Positions 50,483 to 59,636 of a stretch of 64,000 bases of DNA are shown here, in pieces (positions within the stretch are counted from its first letter, which is position 1; every line of letters begins with the position of its first letter). This stretch comes from Paenibacillus harenae (GTDB lineage Bacteria > Bacillota > Bacilli > Paenibacillales > Paenibacillaceae). Location: assembly GCF_030812415.1 (NCBI RefSeq), contig NZ_JAUSST010000009.1, forward strand, positions 1-64,000, written 5' to 3'. The notes beneath the pieces were generated by a model. That model worked only from the letters and a program-made list of their open reading frames with translations. It was not told the origin of the DNA and did not search any database. Both the position numbers and the translations under genes were made by a program.

Positions 50483-53400
50483 ACCGTTTTTTGAAGAAGC
50501 TAGGCAGTCTGCAGTGGCGGGAGATCGTTGAGCTCCCCGTGTGGGAACTGCGCAAGGCGCGTTACGTATTGCCCGGCGTGTACGAGTACGAGACGGAGAA
50601 TTATGTTCTCCAGCCGCTGGAGCCGTTGAACAGCAAGCATGGCATTACGTACTTCCTGCGGAAGCAGCTCGACATTCCTGCCGATTGGCAATCGACAGGC
50701 TCTCCGTACGGCCTGATCGTGGACGGAGGAGGCGGGGGCGAAGGCATGTTAAGGCTGAACGGTATGCCTTACCATGGTCTCGATCGCAACCATACGTTCG
50801 TTCCGCTCCATCTGGACGGTGCCGGGGGATCTCCGCTCGTTGAGATTGAGCTTTACGATCCGATTCCGGAGCCCGCGGATCCGCTTAATGCACAGTCGAC
50901 GATTCACCCGCCAATGCCGTATCTGCGCCTGAAGCTGGCGCTTGTCGATAAGCCGATTCAAAGCTTGTTATACAGCGCGCAGGCGCTGTTCGAATCAATT
51001 CTGCTGCTTCCCGAGCACGATATGAAGCGGATGAAGCTGAGGGATACGCTGCATGAGACGATGGACGAGGCAGAGCGGCAATGGGACGCAGGGCAGCCGG
51101 GAGAAGAGTGGGCGCCCGCTCTCGAGCTGAAACTGGTCGAAGCGGCCCGCGTATATGCGGCATTACCCGAGGCGAACGGGACGATGCACATGGTCGGGCA
51201 ATCCCACATCGATATCGCCTGGCTCTGGCCCGTCAGGGAAACGGTACGCAAAGTAAGCCGCACGTTCTCTACGATGAATACGCTGATGAAGGAATACCCG
51301 GATTTCGTTTATACCCAAAGCCAGCCGCTGCTGTATGCCTTCGCGAAGGAACATTATCCGGAGCTATACGAGCAGGTGAAGCAGCGGGTAGCGGAAGGAC
51401 GCTGGGAACTCGTCGGCGGAATGTGGGTAGAGCCGGATCTCAACATTCCGAGCGGCGAGTCGCTCGTGCGCCAGATTCTTCACGGCCAGCTCTTCTATAA
51501 GGAGGAGTTCGGTCGAACGTCGAATATCGAATGGCTGCCCGATACGTTCGGTTACTGCGCGTCGTTGCCGCAGCTTCTCAAGCTGGCGGGCGTCGATTAC
51601 TTCATGACGACGAAACTGAACTGGAACGATACGAACGTATTCCCTTACGATCTGTTCCATTGGGTAGGCATCGACGGCACGTCCGTCGTCTCCTACTTGA
51701 ACCATGGGTTGAACGAGCATACAAAGCCGAAGGACATACACGAGCATTGGCAGTCGTACCGCCATAAGGACAAGCTGGACGAACTTATGCTGCTGTACGG
51801 GCATGGCGACGGCGGAGGCGGCGTAACGCGCGAGATGGTAGAGCTTGTCGAGCGCTCATCCATGATGGTCGATCTGCCGATCAGCAGATTTAGCACGGCG
51901 GCCGAATTTTTCCGAAGGGTAGGCGAGCGTAAGCAATCGCTGCCGAAGTGGCACGGCGATCTCTACTTGGAGCTGCATCGCGGGACGTATACGACGCATG
52001 CGCGCAATAAGCGGAACAATCGCAAAGCCGAGGTGCTGTACCGGGATGCGGAAATATGGAGCCAGTTAGCGGGACATGCGCTGGGAACCAGCGAACGAGA
52101 CGCCAGTATCGCAGCGGAGAAGCTGGAGGAAGGCTGGAAGCTGATCCTGCTGAATCAATTCCATGATATTATTCCCGGCACGGCGATACCGGAGACGTAT
52201 GAGACATCGGCATCCGAATATGCGGATGTATTCCGGCTTGGCGAAGACGGTTTAGCCGCCTCGCTTCGCTCGCTTGCCTCGGCGGTCGCGGCGGAAGGCG
52301 AGGGACTGCCTTATGTCGTCTTTAACAGTCTAGGTTGGGTGCGCGACGAGATCGTATCGATCGCAGTCGATGAGAGGTATCGCAGCTTTGCGGCATTCGA
52401 TCCGAACGGAGAACAGCTTCCATTCGACGTCATGGATGACAGTGAATTGCCCGGCAAAGTGAATTTCACCATCCTAGCGAAGCGTATTCCGGCCTTTGGT
52501 TATACGACCATATGGCTGCGCGAGGAGGAGCCGGCGCTGGGTGCGGTCTTGCAAGGACCCCCTTCCGGAACGGTATTCGAGGATATCTGGGAAACCGAAT
52601 TTTACCTCATCCAATTCAATGAAGCCGGCGAGATTATACGCTGGTTCGACAAGCTGGCGAGACGCGAGCTGATCGCGGCGGGAGAGAAGGGCAACGAGCT
52701 CCAATTGTTCTTCGATAAGCCGCTTTCGTGGGACGCGTGGGACATCGATCCGCGGTTTGATTCGCAGCGCGCATCCTCTGCCCGCTTGATTTCCAAGGAA
52801 GTTGCGCTGCAAGGAAGGACGCATGATGCGCTGCGCTTTAAGTGGCAGCTCGGGCGATCGACGGTGGAGCAGGATATCGTTTTGTACCACGAACAGAAGA
52901 GAGTCGACTTTCATACAAAAGTGGATTGGAAGGAGGAGCATAGGCTGCTGAAGGTCGCTTTTCCGGTCGACATCGTCGCCAGCAAGGCTACCTACGAAAT
53001 TCCGTTCGGGGCGCTGGAGCGGCCGACGCATACGAACACGAGCTGGGAGCAAGCGCAATACGAGGTATGCGGCCACCGCTGGGCGGATTTGTCCGAGGGC
53101 GGTTACGGCATCAGCCTGCTGAACGATTGCAAGTACGGTTACGACATCAAAGGAACGACGATGCGGTTGTCGCTGCTGCGTTCGCCGAGATGGCCCGACG
53201 TTACCGCCGACCAAGGAGAGCATGCGTTTACGTACTCGCTGCTTCCGCATGAAGCCGATTGGCGCAGCGCCCAGGTCGTCCGCCGGGCAGCCGAGCTTAA
53301 CCATCCGGTACGCACCATGGAGGCAACAGTTGGCGAAGCAGGACGCATCAAAGCCGGAGTTACCATCGGGGTATTGCCTCCGAAACTTGCAATGGCGGAA

Positions 53401-53643
53401 TTCGAGAGCGAACATGTACTGCTGGATACGATCAAGAAAGCGGAGCGGGCGGAAGGAACGGTGTACCGCATGTATGAATCGGCGGGCGGTCGCGAGCGCG
53501 TAACCGTGGGATTGCCTCAAGGGGTAAAGGAAGCGTTCATCGTCAATCTGCTCGAAGAGAAGCTGCATAAGCTGGACATTCAAGATGGCGCCGTGCGGTT
53601 GGACTTCAAGCCGTTCGAGATTATCAGCCTGTACATGGAATAA
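50470..53643 (+). CDS. GH38 alpha-mannosidase (1057 aa)
   Basis: Large zinc-dependent alpha-mannosidase. Zinc site His246 and Asp248 in SHIDIAWLWP; nucleophile Asp358 in WLPDTFGYC, with the paired zinc Asp; HGDGGGGVTREM near 440; then the usual middle helical domain (about 470-620) and C-terminal beta domains. Length fits the cytosolic bacterial group. It removes alpha-linked mannose from oligosaccharides; together with GH125 this supports mannose-rich glycans as substrate. The start overlaps GH3 (frame shifted), so translation is coupled. Confidence 0.95.
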   Translation: MHRINRFLKKLGSLQWREIVELPVWELRKARYVLPGVYEYETENYVLQPLEPLNSKHGITYFLRKQLDIPADWQSTGSPYGLIVDGGGGGEGMLRLNGMPYHGLDRNHTFVPLHLDGAGGSPLVEIELYDPIPEPADPLNAQSTIHPPMPYLRLKLALVDKPIQSLLYSAQALFESILLLPEHDMKRMKLRDTLHETMDEAERQWDAGQPGEEWAPALELKLVEAARVYAALPEANGTMHMVGQSHIDIAWLWPVRETVRKVSRTFSTMNTLMKEYPDFVYTQSQPLLYAFAKEHYPELYEQVKQRVAEGRWELVGGMWVEPDLNIPSGESLVRQILHGQLFYKEEFGRTSNIEWLPDTFGYCASLPQLLKLAGVDYFMTTKLNWNDTNVFPYDLFHWVGIDGTSVVSYLNHGLNEHTKPKDIHEHWQSYRHKDKLDELMLLYGHGDGGGGVTREMVELVERSSMMVDLPISRFSTAAEFFRRVGERKQSLPKWHGDLYLELHRGTYTTHARNKRNNRKAEVLYRDAEIWSQLAGHALGTSERDASIAAEKLEEGWKLILLNQFHDIIPGTAIPETYETSASEYADVFRLGEDGLAASLRSLASAVAAEGEGLPYVVFNSLGWVRDEIVSIAVDERYRSFAAFDPNGEQLPFDVMDDSELPGKVNFTILAKRIPAFGYTTIWLREEEPALGAVLQGPPSGTVFEDIWETEFYLIQFNEAGEIIRWFDKLARRELIAAGEKGNELQLFFDKPLSWDAWDIDPRFDSQRASSARLISKEVALQGRTHDALRFKWQLGRSTVEQDIVLYHEQKRVDFHTKVDWKEEHRLLKVAFPVDIVASKATYEIPFGALERPTHTNTSWEQAQYEVCGHRWADLSEGGYGISLLNDCKYGYDIKGTTMRLSLLRSPRWPDVTADQGEHAFTYSLLPHEADWRSAQVVRRAAELNHPVRTMEATVGEAGRIKAGVTIGVLPPKLAMAEFESEHVLLDTIKKAERAEGTVYRMYESAGGRERVTVGLPQGVKEAFIVNLLEEKLHKLDIQDGAVRLDFKPFEIISLYME

Positions 53644-53649
53644 ACAGAC

Positions 53650-53698
53650 AAAGGGGTGCCCCGATCGTGATCGTAATGGATCGTCAGGGCATCCCTTT
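53650..53698. terminator. Terminator after GH38 (bidirectional)
   Basis: AAAGGGGTGCCC and GGGCATCCCTTT pair with one mismatch around a 25-base loop containing its own GATCG repeats. It separates the glycan locus from the minus-strand TPR gene. Confidence 0.8.
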
Positions 53699-53785
53699 CC
53701 TGTTCAGTATGGCTCTATTCATTAGTTGAATTTCTAGCGGCAATGGGCGCTAACGACACGAAGCTACATTTCGGTTGGTTCGCCG

Positions 53786-54661
53786 CTAGCGTTTCTTGAA
53801 CGACCAACCAAACAGCTTCACGTGTACAAGCAGCTTCGTCGACCAATGAATCAAAATATAGAGGACGAGAAATACGATGACGAGCGGGCGGAACAACAGC
53901 CACGCAACCATCCACGTCACTAGAATTTGCCAGGGCTTCATTCGCTTGAGCAGCTTGAACGGCGCAAGCAGGATGCGATATAGTCGATAGCTCTTCTGCA
54001 GTCCCGCGATATATTCTTCGCGGATTTGCTTATCGTCCGGATCGAGATGGATCGCATGCTTCAGCATTTGAAGATGGTCTTCGTGGTCGCCGCGCCTGTC
54101 GGCCGCCCATGCCAACATCAAATAGTTCATTTGCGATTCGACCTCGAGCCGCAGCGAAGACCTGGCCAGCGCTCTCGACGTTTCGTTCCGGCCGAGCAGC
54201 GCCTCGACGTAGCTGAGCATCGCGATATAGAGCGGATTTTCCGGAGATAGCTCCAAAGCGCCCTCGACATGCTCCTTCGCTTCGGGAAAGTTGCCTTTCT
54301 TTAAGCTTAGGTTGGCAGCTATGAAATAATAGTGAGGCTGATAGGGATCGATCCGCTGGGCCTCCTGCAGCGCCTCGGCGGTCAGCTTGTAGTTGCTCGA
54401 ATCGTAGTAGGCGTTCACGCGTACGAACCAGGCGAGCTCGTTCTCGGGTTCGCGCTTCAGCGCCTCGGCAGACCAATGAAGCGCCTGCGGATAATCCTCG
54501 GCATGCGTATGAATAAGTCCGAGCAGCGCGAATGCCTGCGCGTCCTCCGGCTCCTCGCGAATCAGCTCATGTGCCTCGCTAATAGCTTCCTTGTACCGTT
54601 TCCACTCCAGAAGCTGCTGTACTTTCCTGTATCGCAGCTCGATTGCTTCCTTGTATATCAT
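53786..54661 (-). CDS. TPR membrane protein (291 aa)
   Basis: About six tetratricopeptide motifs fill residues 1-215 (WKRYKEAISEAHELIREEPE, DYPQALHWSAEALKREPENE, NYKLTAEALQEAQRIDPYQP, NFPEAKEHVEGALELSPENP as examples). After a basic stretch (LLAPFKLLKRMKP) comes a hydrophobic region at about 245-276 that would span the membrane, then a short tail. TPR domains bind other proteins; the partner is probably the AAA+ ATPase encoded 33 bases upstream. It has no enzyme motif. Confidence 0.85.
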   Translation of the reverse strand: MIYKEAIELRYRKVQQLLEWKRYKEAISEAHELIREEPEDAQAFALLGLIHTHAEDYPQALHWSAEALKREPENELAWFVRVNAYYDSSNYKLTAEALQEAQRIDPYQPHYYFIAANLSLKKGNFPEAKEHVEGALELSPENPLYIAMLSYVEALLGRNETSRALARSSLRLEVESQMNYLMLAWAADRRGDHEDHLQMLKHAIHLDPDDKQIREEYIAGLQKSYRLYRILLAPFKLLKRMKPWQILVTWMVAWLLFRPLVIVFLVLYILIHWSTKLLVHVKLFGWSFKKR

Positions 54662-54694
54662 AGCCGCAGTCCCTCACTGAATAGATATAATGGA

Positions 54695-55660
54695 TTATTT
54701 CAAGCCCGTCGCCTTCATATAGTCGAGCACGTTCTGATAGTCTCCGTTCACGTCGCTGAAGGTCGCATAGTTTTTCGCCGTGGCGAACCAATCGAGCGTC
54801 GTTGCTTTGCGCCCCTTCGCGGACTTCTTCATATCGTCCTGCGTGATCGGCTCCAGCTCGCCGGATTGCAGCATGCGCTCCATAGCGGCTTCGACGGCAT
54901 CCTTGACGATCTGCTCCAGATCGGCCCCGGAGAAATGCTTCGTCTCCCGTGCGATCTTGGATAATTCAAGGGAGGAGAGCGGCTTGCCTGCCAGCTTGAG
55001 CTTCAAGATAGCTTCCCGCTCCGCTTCCTCCGGCGGCGGCACGAAGATGAGATGATTGAACCTGCCAGGCCTGCGCAGCGCCGAATCGAGGTACCACGGC
55101 GTATTCGTCGCGCCGATCACGAATACTTGATCGTTGAACGTGCGCAGCCCGTCGAGCTCGAGCAGCAGCTGGTTGACGAGCATCCGGTCATGGTGCTGCC
55201 GCATCTGATTGCGGCTGCCGCCAAGCGCATCGAGCTCGTCGATGAAGATGACGCAAGGCTTGCTCTCTCTTGCTTTTTCGAATAGGTCATGCAAATTGTT
55301 CTCGCTTTGTCCGACGTACATTCCTAATATGGCTTGCAGCTCAATGTGGAGAAAATTCGCTTCGATCTCGCCGGCAACCGCTCTTGCCAGAAACGTCTTG
55401 CCGCAGCCCGGAGGACCGTACAATAACAGACTTCCGCCCGCTTCGCGGCCGTATGCGGCGAACAGCTCCGGCTGCTTAAGCGGCAGGATGAAGTTCATCC
55501 GAATCTTCTTCTTCACCTCTTCGAGCCCGGCTACGTCCTCGAACGATTCATGCGGTTTCTCGGATTCTATCAAGTCTTTGCCGTTCTTATCGAAATGAAT
55601 GACTTTCAGCTTATTGCGCCTGCGTCCCGCAAGCTCATCGCGGTCATCTTGATCTGACAT
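54695..55660 (-). CDS. AAA+ ATPase, Cdc48/FtsH-like module (321 aa)
   Basis: Single AAA+ module without protease domain or membrane segment. Walker A GPPGCGKT at 82-89, Walker B IFIDELDAL at 138-146, the second region of homology ATNTPWYLDSALRRPGRF with arginine fingers near 190, and sensor-2-like FSGADLEQIVKDAV. It begins with FEDVAGLEEVKKKI, the classical start of Cdc48/FtsH-type modules. It likely remodels proteins together with the TPR membrane protein that follows; the substrate is unknown. AAGGAGG precedes the ATG. Confidence 0.9.
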   Translation of the reverse strand: MSDQDDRDELAGRRRNKLKVIHFDKNGKDLIESEKPHESFEDVAGLEEVKKKIRMNFILPLKQPELFAAYGREAGGSLLLYGPPGCGKTFLARAVAGEIEANFLHIELQAILGMYVGQSENNLHDLFEKARESKPCVIFIDELDALGGSRNQMRQHHDRMLVNQLLLELDGLRTFNDQVFVIGATNTPWYLDSALRRPGRFNHLIFVPPPEEAEREAILKLKLAGKPLSSLELSKIARETKHFSGADLEQIVKDAVEAAMERMLQSGELEPITQDDMKKSAKGRKATTLDWFATAKNYATFSDVNGDYQNVLDYMKATGLK

Positions 55661-55835
55661 AAGGGATTCCTCCTTAACGGTTCTGATGCGTTGCTTCTAT
55701 CATACCAAAAAAAAGCTAGAAAAAGGATGGTATCGGACCTTATTAGGAGACGACGAGCAACATTTTCCCCTTCAACCGTTATCTGTTAAAATAAGGATGT
55801 TGGCGGATTTGTATTCAGCTGAGGGGGCGGGAACG

Positions 55836-56258
55836 GTGAAATTTAATAGAAAAAGAGCGTTTCTATTGGTGATTATTGCCTGTGCGTGCATGCTGCTGCT
55901 GTATGGACTCACTTATTTGCCTCGCAAGATGATGGATGCCAATCCGCAAGAGGTGTCCCAAATAACGATATTTGACGGCGGATCGGGTTATGAACTGGAC
56001 ATTACGGATCCGGCAACGATCGAGCATATCGTATCGGACATCGGCGGGGTAACTTTTACAAAAAATAAATTCGCGCTCGGCTACATGGGATACAGCTACA
56101 GGCTCACGGCTTACAACCATAAAGGGAAAGTGATAAACCGGTTTATTATTAATTCCGAAGATACGGTAAGGTACAAAGGTTTTTTCTATAAGGCACAAGG
56201 CGAGACGGTAGATTACGAGTATTTACGGCAATTGGCAAGCGCCAATACGAGCCGGTAG
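55836..56258 (+). CDS. Small membrane-anchored protein (140 aa)
   Basis: MKFNRKRAFLLVIIACACML starts an N-terminal membrane anchor at about 8-27; IIAC could also be read as a lipobox. The outside part is a small alpha/beta domain (EVSQITIFDGGSGYEL, then ATIEHIVSDIGGVTF and YRLTAYNHKGKVINRF), a pattern seen in Firmicutes lipoproteins with unknown role. I prefer the GTG at 55836 with GAGGGGGCGG upstream; the frame is open to 55686 but the anchor starts here. The next gene follows 27 bases later. Confidence 0.65.
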   Translation: MKFNRKRAFLLVIIACACMLLLYGLTYLPRKMMDANPQEVSQITIFDGGSGYELDITDPATIEHIVSDIGGVTFTKNKFALGYMGYSYRLTAYNHKGKVINRFIINSEDTVRYKGFFYKAQGETVDYEYLRQLASANTSR

Positions 56259-56285
56259 TCGATGCAATAGAAGGAGAGACGGTCG

Positions 56286-56759
56286 GTGAAGCTTATTATG
56301 AAAATCGCGATATTTGCGGTTGCGGGTTATCTCGTGGTTCTTCTTGCTTATCAGGTTGTAATCCGCATCGAAGTGTTTAAGGCGGAAAGGTCGGCGGGGC
56401 GATTCTTTGACCGGCTAGCGGCAGGCCGGCTTGATGAGGCTGCCAAACAGCTTTCCATGACAGCTGGTTCGGACGGGAAGGCCGAGACGGCGCAGGAAGG
56501 CTGGCGAAGCCATATACAGGCTTTAAAGGATAAAGGTTTCTACGCGGTCTCCTACCGTGGATTAGAGGTTGATTATGATGACGGATGCGTATGCAGCGGG
56601 AGGGCCGACGTTTCGTTTATGGCTGACGGTCGGAAACGGACGCACAGAGTGATATTTACCCTGGGAGATCAAGATCGGGTCAGAGAGACGTGTTTGTTTC
56701 TAAGCGACAGCGAGTGGGGCGAGGCTTGGGATAAGGCAAGCTGTCATTACAGCTATTAA
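56286..56759 (+). CDS. Small membrane-anchored protein (157 aa)
   Basis: GTG start with AAGGAGAG upstream. [20 protein letters not shown] anchors the protein in the membrane (about 4-24); the outside part is a cystatin/NTF2-like alpha+beta domain ([20 protein letters not shown], then [20 protein letters not shown]). Four Cys lie outside. It is not a family I recognise. It is probably co-transcribed with the preceding gene. Confidence 0.65.
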
Positions 56760-56785
56760 TTGATGCTTCAGGCATCAGTTAGAGT

Positions 56786-56920
56786 TATGTTGGATCTGAG
56801 CAGTAACTTTCTGTATTTGAACTCGTTTCTATACGCTACGATGGATATTTGCAGTAACTTTTCCACTGATCGCTATAAAACGAAAATCGGCATACGAAGT
56901 TAGTGCAGAAATCCAACATA
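56786..56920. repeat. 135-base element with 10-base perfect inverted ends
   Basis: TATGTTGGAT at 56786-56795 and ATCCAACATA at 56911-56920 are perfect complements. Inside are two GCAGTAACTTT words (56810 and 56855 region) and their partial complement GAAGTTAGTGC near the right end. No coding potential. This is the shape of a small non-autonomous repeat or a palindromic intergenic unit. Confidence 0.65.
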
Positions 56921-56944
56921 GCTGATATATAGGTGCACCATAGT

Positions 56945-56985
56945 GAAGGCCGGAATCGCGAGTGGTGCGTTTCCGGCCTTCTTTG
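56945..56985. terminator. Hairpin at the 3' end of the beta-propeller gene
   Basis: GAAGGCCGGAA pairs with TTCCGGCCTTC around a 15-base loop; TTTG follows on the plus strand. It lies just behind the stop of the minus-strand gene and after the plus-strand repeat, so it may serve both directions. Confidence 0.6.
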
Positions 56986-59466
56986 TCATTCAACAACTAT
57001 TGGCATCGGCAATACTTCCGGACCGCCCGGGTATGCTGGATACTGTTGCGAAGTATGCGGATAAGTTAAGCTTCCGCGCTCCTTCAAGCTATCGAGGTTA
57101 TTGGCTTTCACCATACTGTCCGATAAGGTGTAAAGCGTATCGCCCGCGTAAAGGATGCGTTTAACCGCTTTGCGGTAATCGAAGCCGTATTGCCCGCTCT
57201 TAAGCAGATCCTCCTCGGTCAGATGGGTGATCGTTCCGCGCAGGGTGAAGCCTTGCTTCAAATCCACCTTATATACGTAGGCGCCTTGGTAGGTGAACTC
57301 GCCGTATGCGGGGAATTCGCCGGGTTTGAGATTTTCCTTGTTTTTGATCTCGTGAAGCTGCACCGGGAACGCCATAAGCCCCTTGTCCTTGGAGAACAGC
57401 AGCGCCTTATGGTCCCTTAACAGCTCGGAGTCCGTGCCGCGATCCCCGATGATTTCCTTGAACTGTTCGATAGGCTTATTGACGTTGGTGACGTCGAACA
57501 TGGCAATCTTCATCCCTTGATAGAAGGCGGTCGCGGAATCCGGGTCGGTGCCGTCGCCTGACGATACGATTACCGTTTCCTTGCCGAAGCCGATCAGATG
57601 ATTCTCGTCATACGGGTGCAGATAATCGCTGTAGCCCGGTATTTTCAACTGGCCGAGCACGGTAGGCTTGACGGGATTGCGCAGGTCGATTGCGAATAAA
57701 GGATCGACGTTGCGGAACGTCACCATATAAGCGCGATTGCCCATGAAGCGGACGGAATAGATGCGCTCGCCGGGAGCGAGCCCTTCCAGCTTTCCGATTA
57801 CTTTCAAATTTTCGTCCAGCACGTACATATTGTTCGTTGCACCGTCCGCGCCGCGTGCCCAAACGTTACCTTTCGTGACGGCGATTCGGAAGTAACCGTT
57901 ATGCTCATCCATGGAGAATTGGTTTAAAAGACTGCCAGGAACAGAGCCGCCGCCGACATAGACGATATGGCCCTGATCAAGCCTGAACTTATAAAGTTGC
58001 GTTTGCTCCGAACCCGAGTTGTTCGACGGTACATACTTCGTTGTCGTTACATAGAGATGTTTCTCCGATGCATACACCGTCTGGCCAGCGCCGAGATACG
58101 CCGATAGCTGCAGCTTCTGCTCCGGCTGTTCGAGATCGAGCGAGCCGATGAGCAGCATGCTGCTATCCGTTGAATTCGGGAAATAACGAATGTCTGAAAG
58201 AGGCAAGGACAGCTGCTTATCGGATATCGATGAGTCGCCGTATACAGGCTCGAAGGAACGAACCGTCTCCGAGTCGATCGGTTTGCCGTCTTCGAGTACT
58301 GTATAGTAGTGATTAAATTTGTTGCTTACGATATATAGCGCGCTGCCGACTTTGCGGGAGTCGATATAGCTGCCCTCTTGCTCAATCATTCTCACTTGCT
58401 TAGGCAGGCCGGACTCGTTCATTTCGTACACGAATGTTTTGACGAGATTGCGAGTAGGGATCGGCGGCATAATGGCTTTCTTGTCGACAAGCGTTGGCGT
58501 AACGGTATCCTTTGTTTCGATGGCCGCGCTGCTTGCCTCCGTAGCACTAGGCTCAGCCGCATCGATCTGACCGCCGTCATACATGTAGTTGCCATACGCG
58601 CTCTGTCCGCCGATGACGATGAGTCTTGCGCCGTCCGCATACAGCTCCTGAGGAATGAAGCCTTTCTCCGATGCATAGTCGAGCTGCGCGGCAAGCCTAG
58701 GCTTAGCCGGATTGGCTATCGATATGACTAGCACCTGCGAGCCGCTGATCTGATAGATGAACCTTCCGTCCGTCTTGGCATAGTCGGCTTCATCGACGCC
58801 TGCAACTTGCACGTTTGTCCCCGAGTAGTCTCCGCCCGAACCAGCCGTTTCAGCTTCAGGGGCAGCAGCGCCGCCTTCCGATTGCGAGGATTCCTTAGAA
58901 TCCTCCATGGCTGCGCCACCTGTCATATAGTACCGATCGTCGTTCGATACGGCTGCCTGCATAATCTCCTTCAGCTTCGCGGCCGTTCCGATGACTGGCA
59001 GCTCTTCGGGCTCGTTAATCGTAACGACCTTGTTCGCTCCGTCCCAAGCAACGACTGTACCGAGCGACTCCGATAGAGCACGCAGAGGTACGATCGTTAC
59101 ATCGCCAAGCAGCCGGGGAGCAACGCTGAGTTTAATCGATTTTCCGTTGGCGATCATAATTGCCGATCCAATGGTCAAAGTAGCGGATCGCTCACCGCGG
59201 GCAAGCGTAGCCGATTTTGCTCCGTTCTCGCCTGTCCCGTAACCGACCGCAGCTCCGAGCGCTTCCGCAATCTCACGCAGCGGCACAAGCACGCTGCCGT
59301 TCTCAATGAATGCAGGCGTCGACACGTTCAGCGGCGCTCCGTTTACCGTAATGGAAATCTCGCCTTGCGCTGCTGCTTTGCCGCTGAATAATTCCCCAGC
59401 TCCAGGCGAGATCAGCAGCAAGATGGCTAGCAGCGCGGCCAATAAGCCTTTTCTTCGCATCTTCAT
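56986..59466 (-). CDS. Secreted copper-amine-oxidase-N / beta-propeller protein (826 aa)
   Basis: Signal peptide of about 34 residues (MKMRRKGLLAALLAILLLIS, then AAA). Residues about 36-155 form a stalk-like copper amine oxidase N-domain (SVLVPLREIAEALGAAVGYG and VTIVPLRALSESLGTVVAWD are the two repeats). After a Ser/Glu/Ala-rich linker, about 210-826 match the secreted beta-propeller domain family (YSGTNVQVAGVDEADYAKTD is its typical start). Likely exported, cell-wall associated; no enzyme activity is known. Single gene. Confidence 0.9.
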   Translation of the reverse strand: MKMRRKGLLAALLAILLLISPGAGELFSGKAAAQGEISITVNGAPLNVSTPAFIENGSVLVPLREIAEALGAAVGYGTGENGAKSATLARGERSATLTIGSAIMIANGKSIKLSVAPRLLGDVTIVPLRALSESLGTVVAWDGANKVVTINEPEELPVIGTAAKLKEIMQAAVSNDDRYYMTGGAAMEDSKESSQSEGGAAAPEAETAGSGGDYSGTNVQVAGVDEADYAKTDGRFIYQISGSQVLVISIANPAKPRLAAQLDYASEKGFIPQELYADGARLIVIGGQSAYGNYMYDGGQIDAAEPSATEASSAAIETKDTVTPTLVDKKAIMPPIPTRNLVKTFVYEMNESGLPKQVRMIEQEGSYIDSRKVGSALYIVSNKFNHYYTVLEDGKPIDSETVRSFEPVYGDSSISDKQLSLPLSDIRYFPNSTDSSMLLIGSLDLEQPEQKLQLSAYLGAGQTVYASEKHLYVTTTKYVPSNNSGSEQTQLYKFRLDQGHIVYVGGGSVPGSLLNQFSMDEHNGYFRIAVTKGNVWARGADGATNNMYVLDENLKVIGKLEGLAPGERIYSVRFMGNRAYMVTFRNVDPLFAIDLRNPVKPTVLGQLKIPGYSDYLHPYDENHLIGFGKETVIVSSGDGTDPDSATAFYQGMKIAMFDVTNVNKPIEQFKEIIGDRGTDSELLRDHKALLFSKDKGLMAFPVQLHEIKNKENLKPGEFPAYGEFTYQGAYVYKVDLKQGFTLRGTITHLTEEDLLKSGQYGFDYRKAVKRILYAGDTLYTLSDSMVKANNLDSLKERGSLTYPHTSQQYPAYPGGPEVLPMPIVVE

Positions 59467-59534
59467 ATATACCCTCCTCTTATATAGACAACGTCACAAC
59501 TATCGTAGTAGTCCGATTACTTCAATAAACGAGA

Positions 59535-59561
59535 CAAGAGGCGCAATGGTTGCGCCTCTTG
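59535..59561 (-). terminator. Hairpin after the CE7 esterase gene
   Basis: CAAGAGGCGCAA and TTGCGCCTCTTG pair perfectly around TGG. On the minus strand a T-rich stretch follows. It lies 76 bases behind the esterase stop and before the promoter of the next minus-strand gene. Confidence 0.65.
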
Positions 59562-59636
59562 AAGCCGGGTAAGCATTATATTTCTAATCCTGTTCGAGCA
59601 GATGGATGTCCTGCGCAGCGAGCAGAGCTTACGCTC

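Noticed and set aside
52474-53583. Minus-strand open frame opposite GH38
   Set aside because: Antisense of a clear GH38 gene without any family motif.
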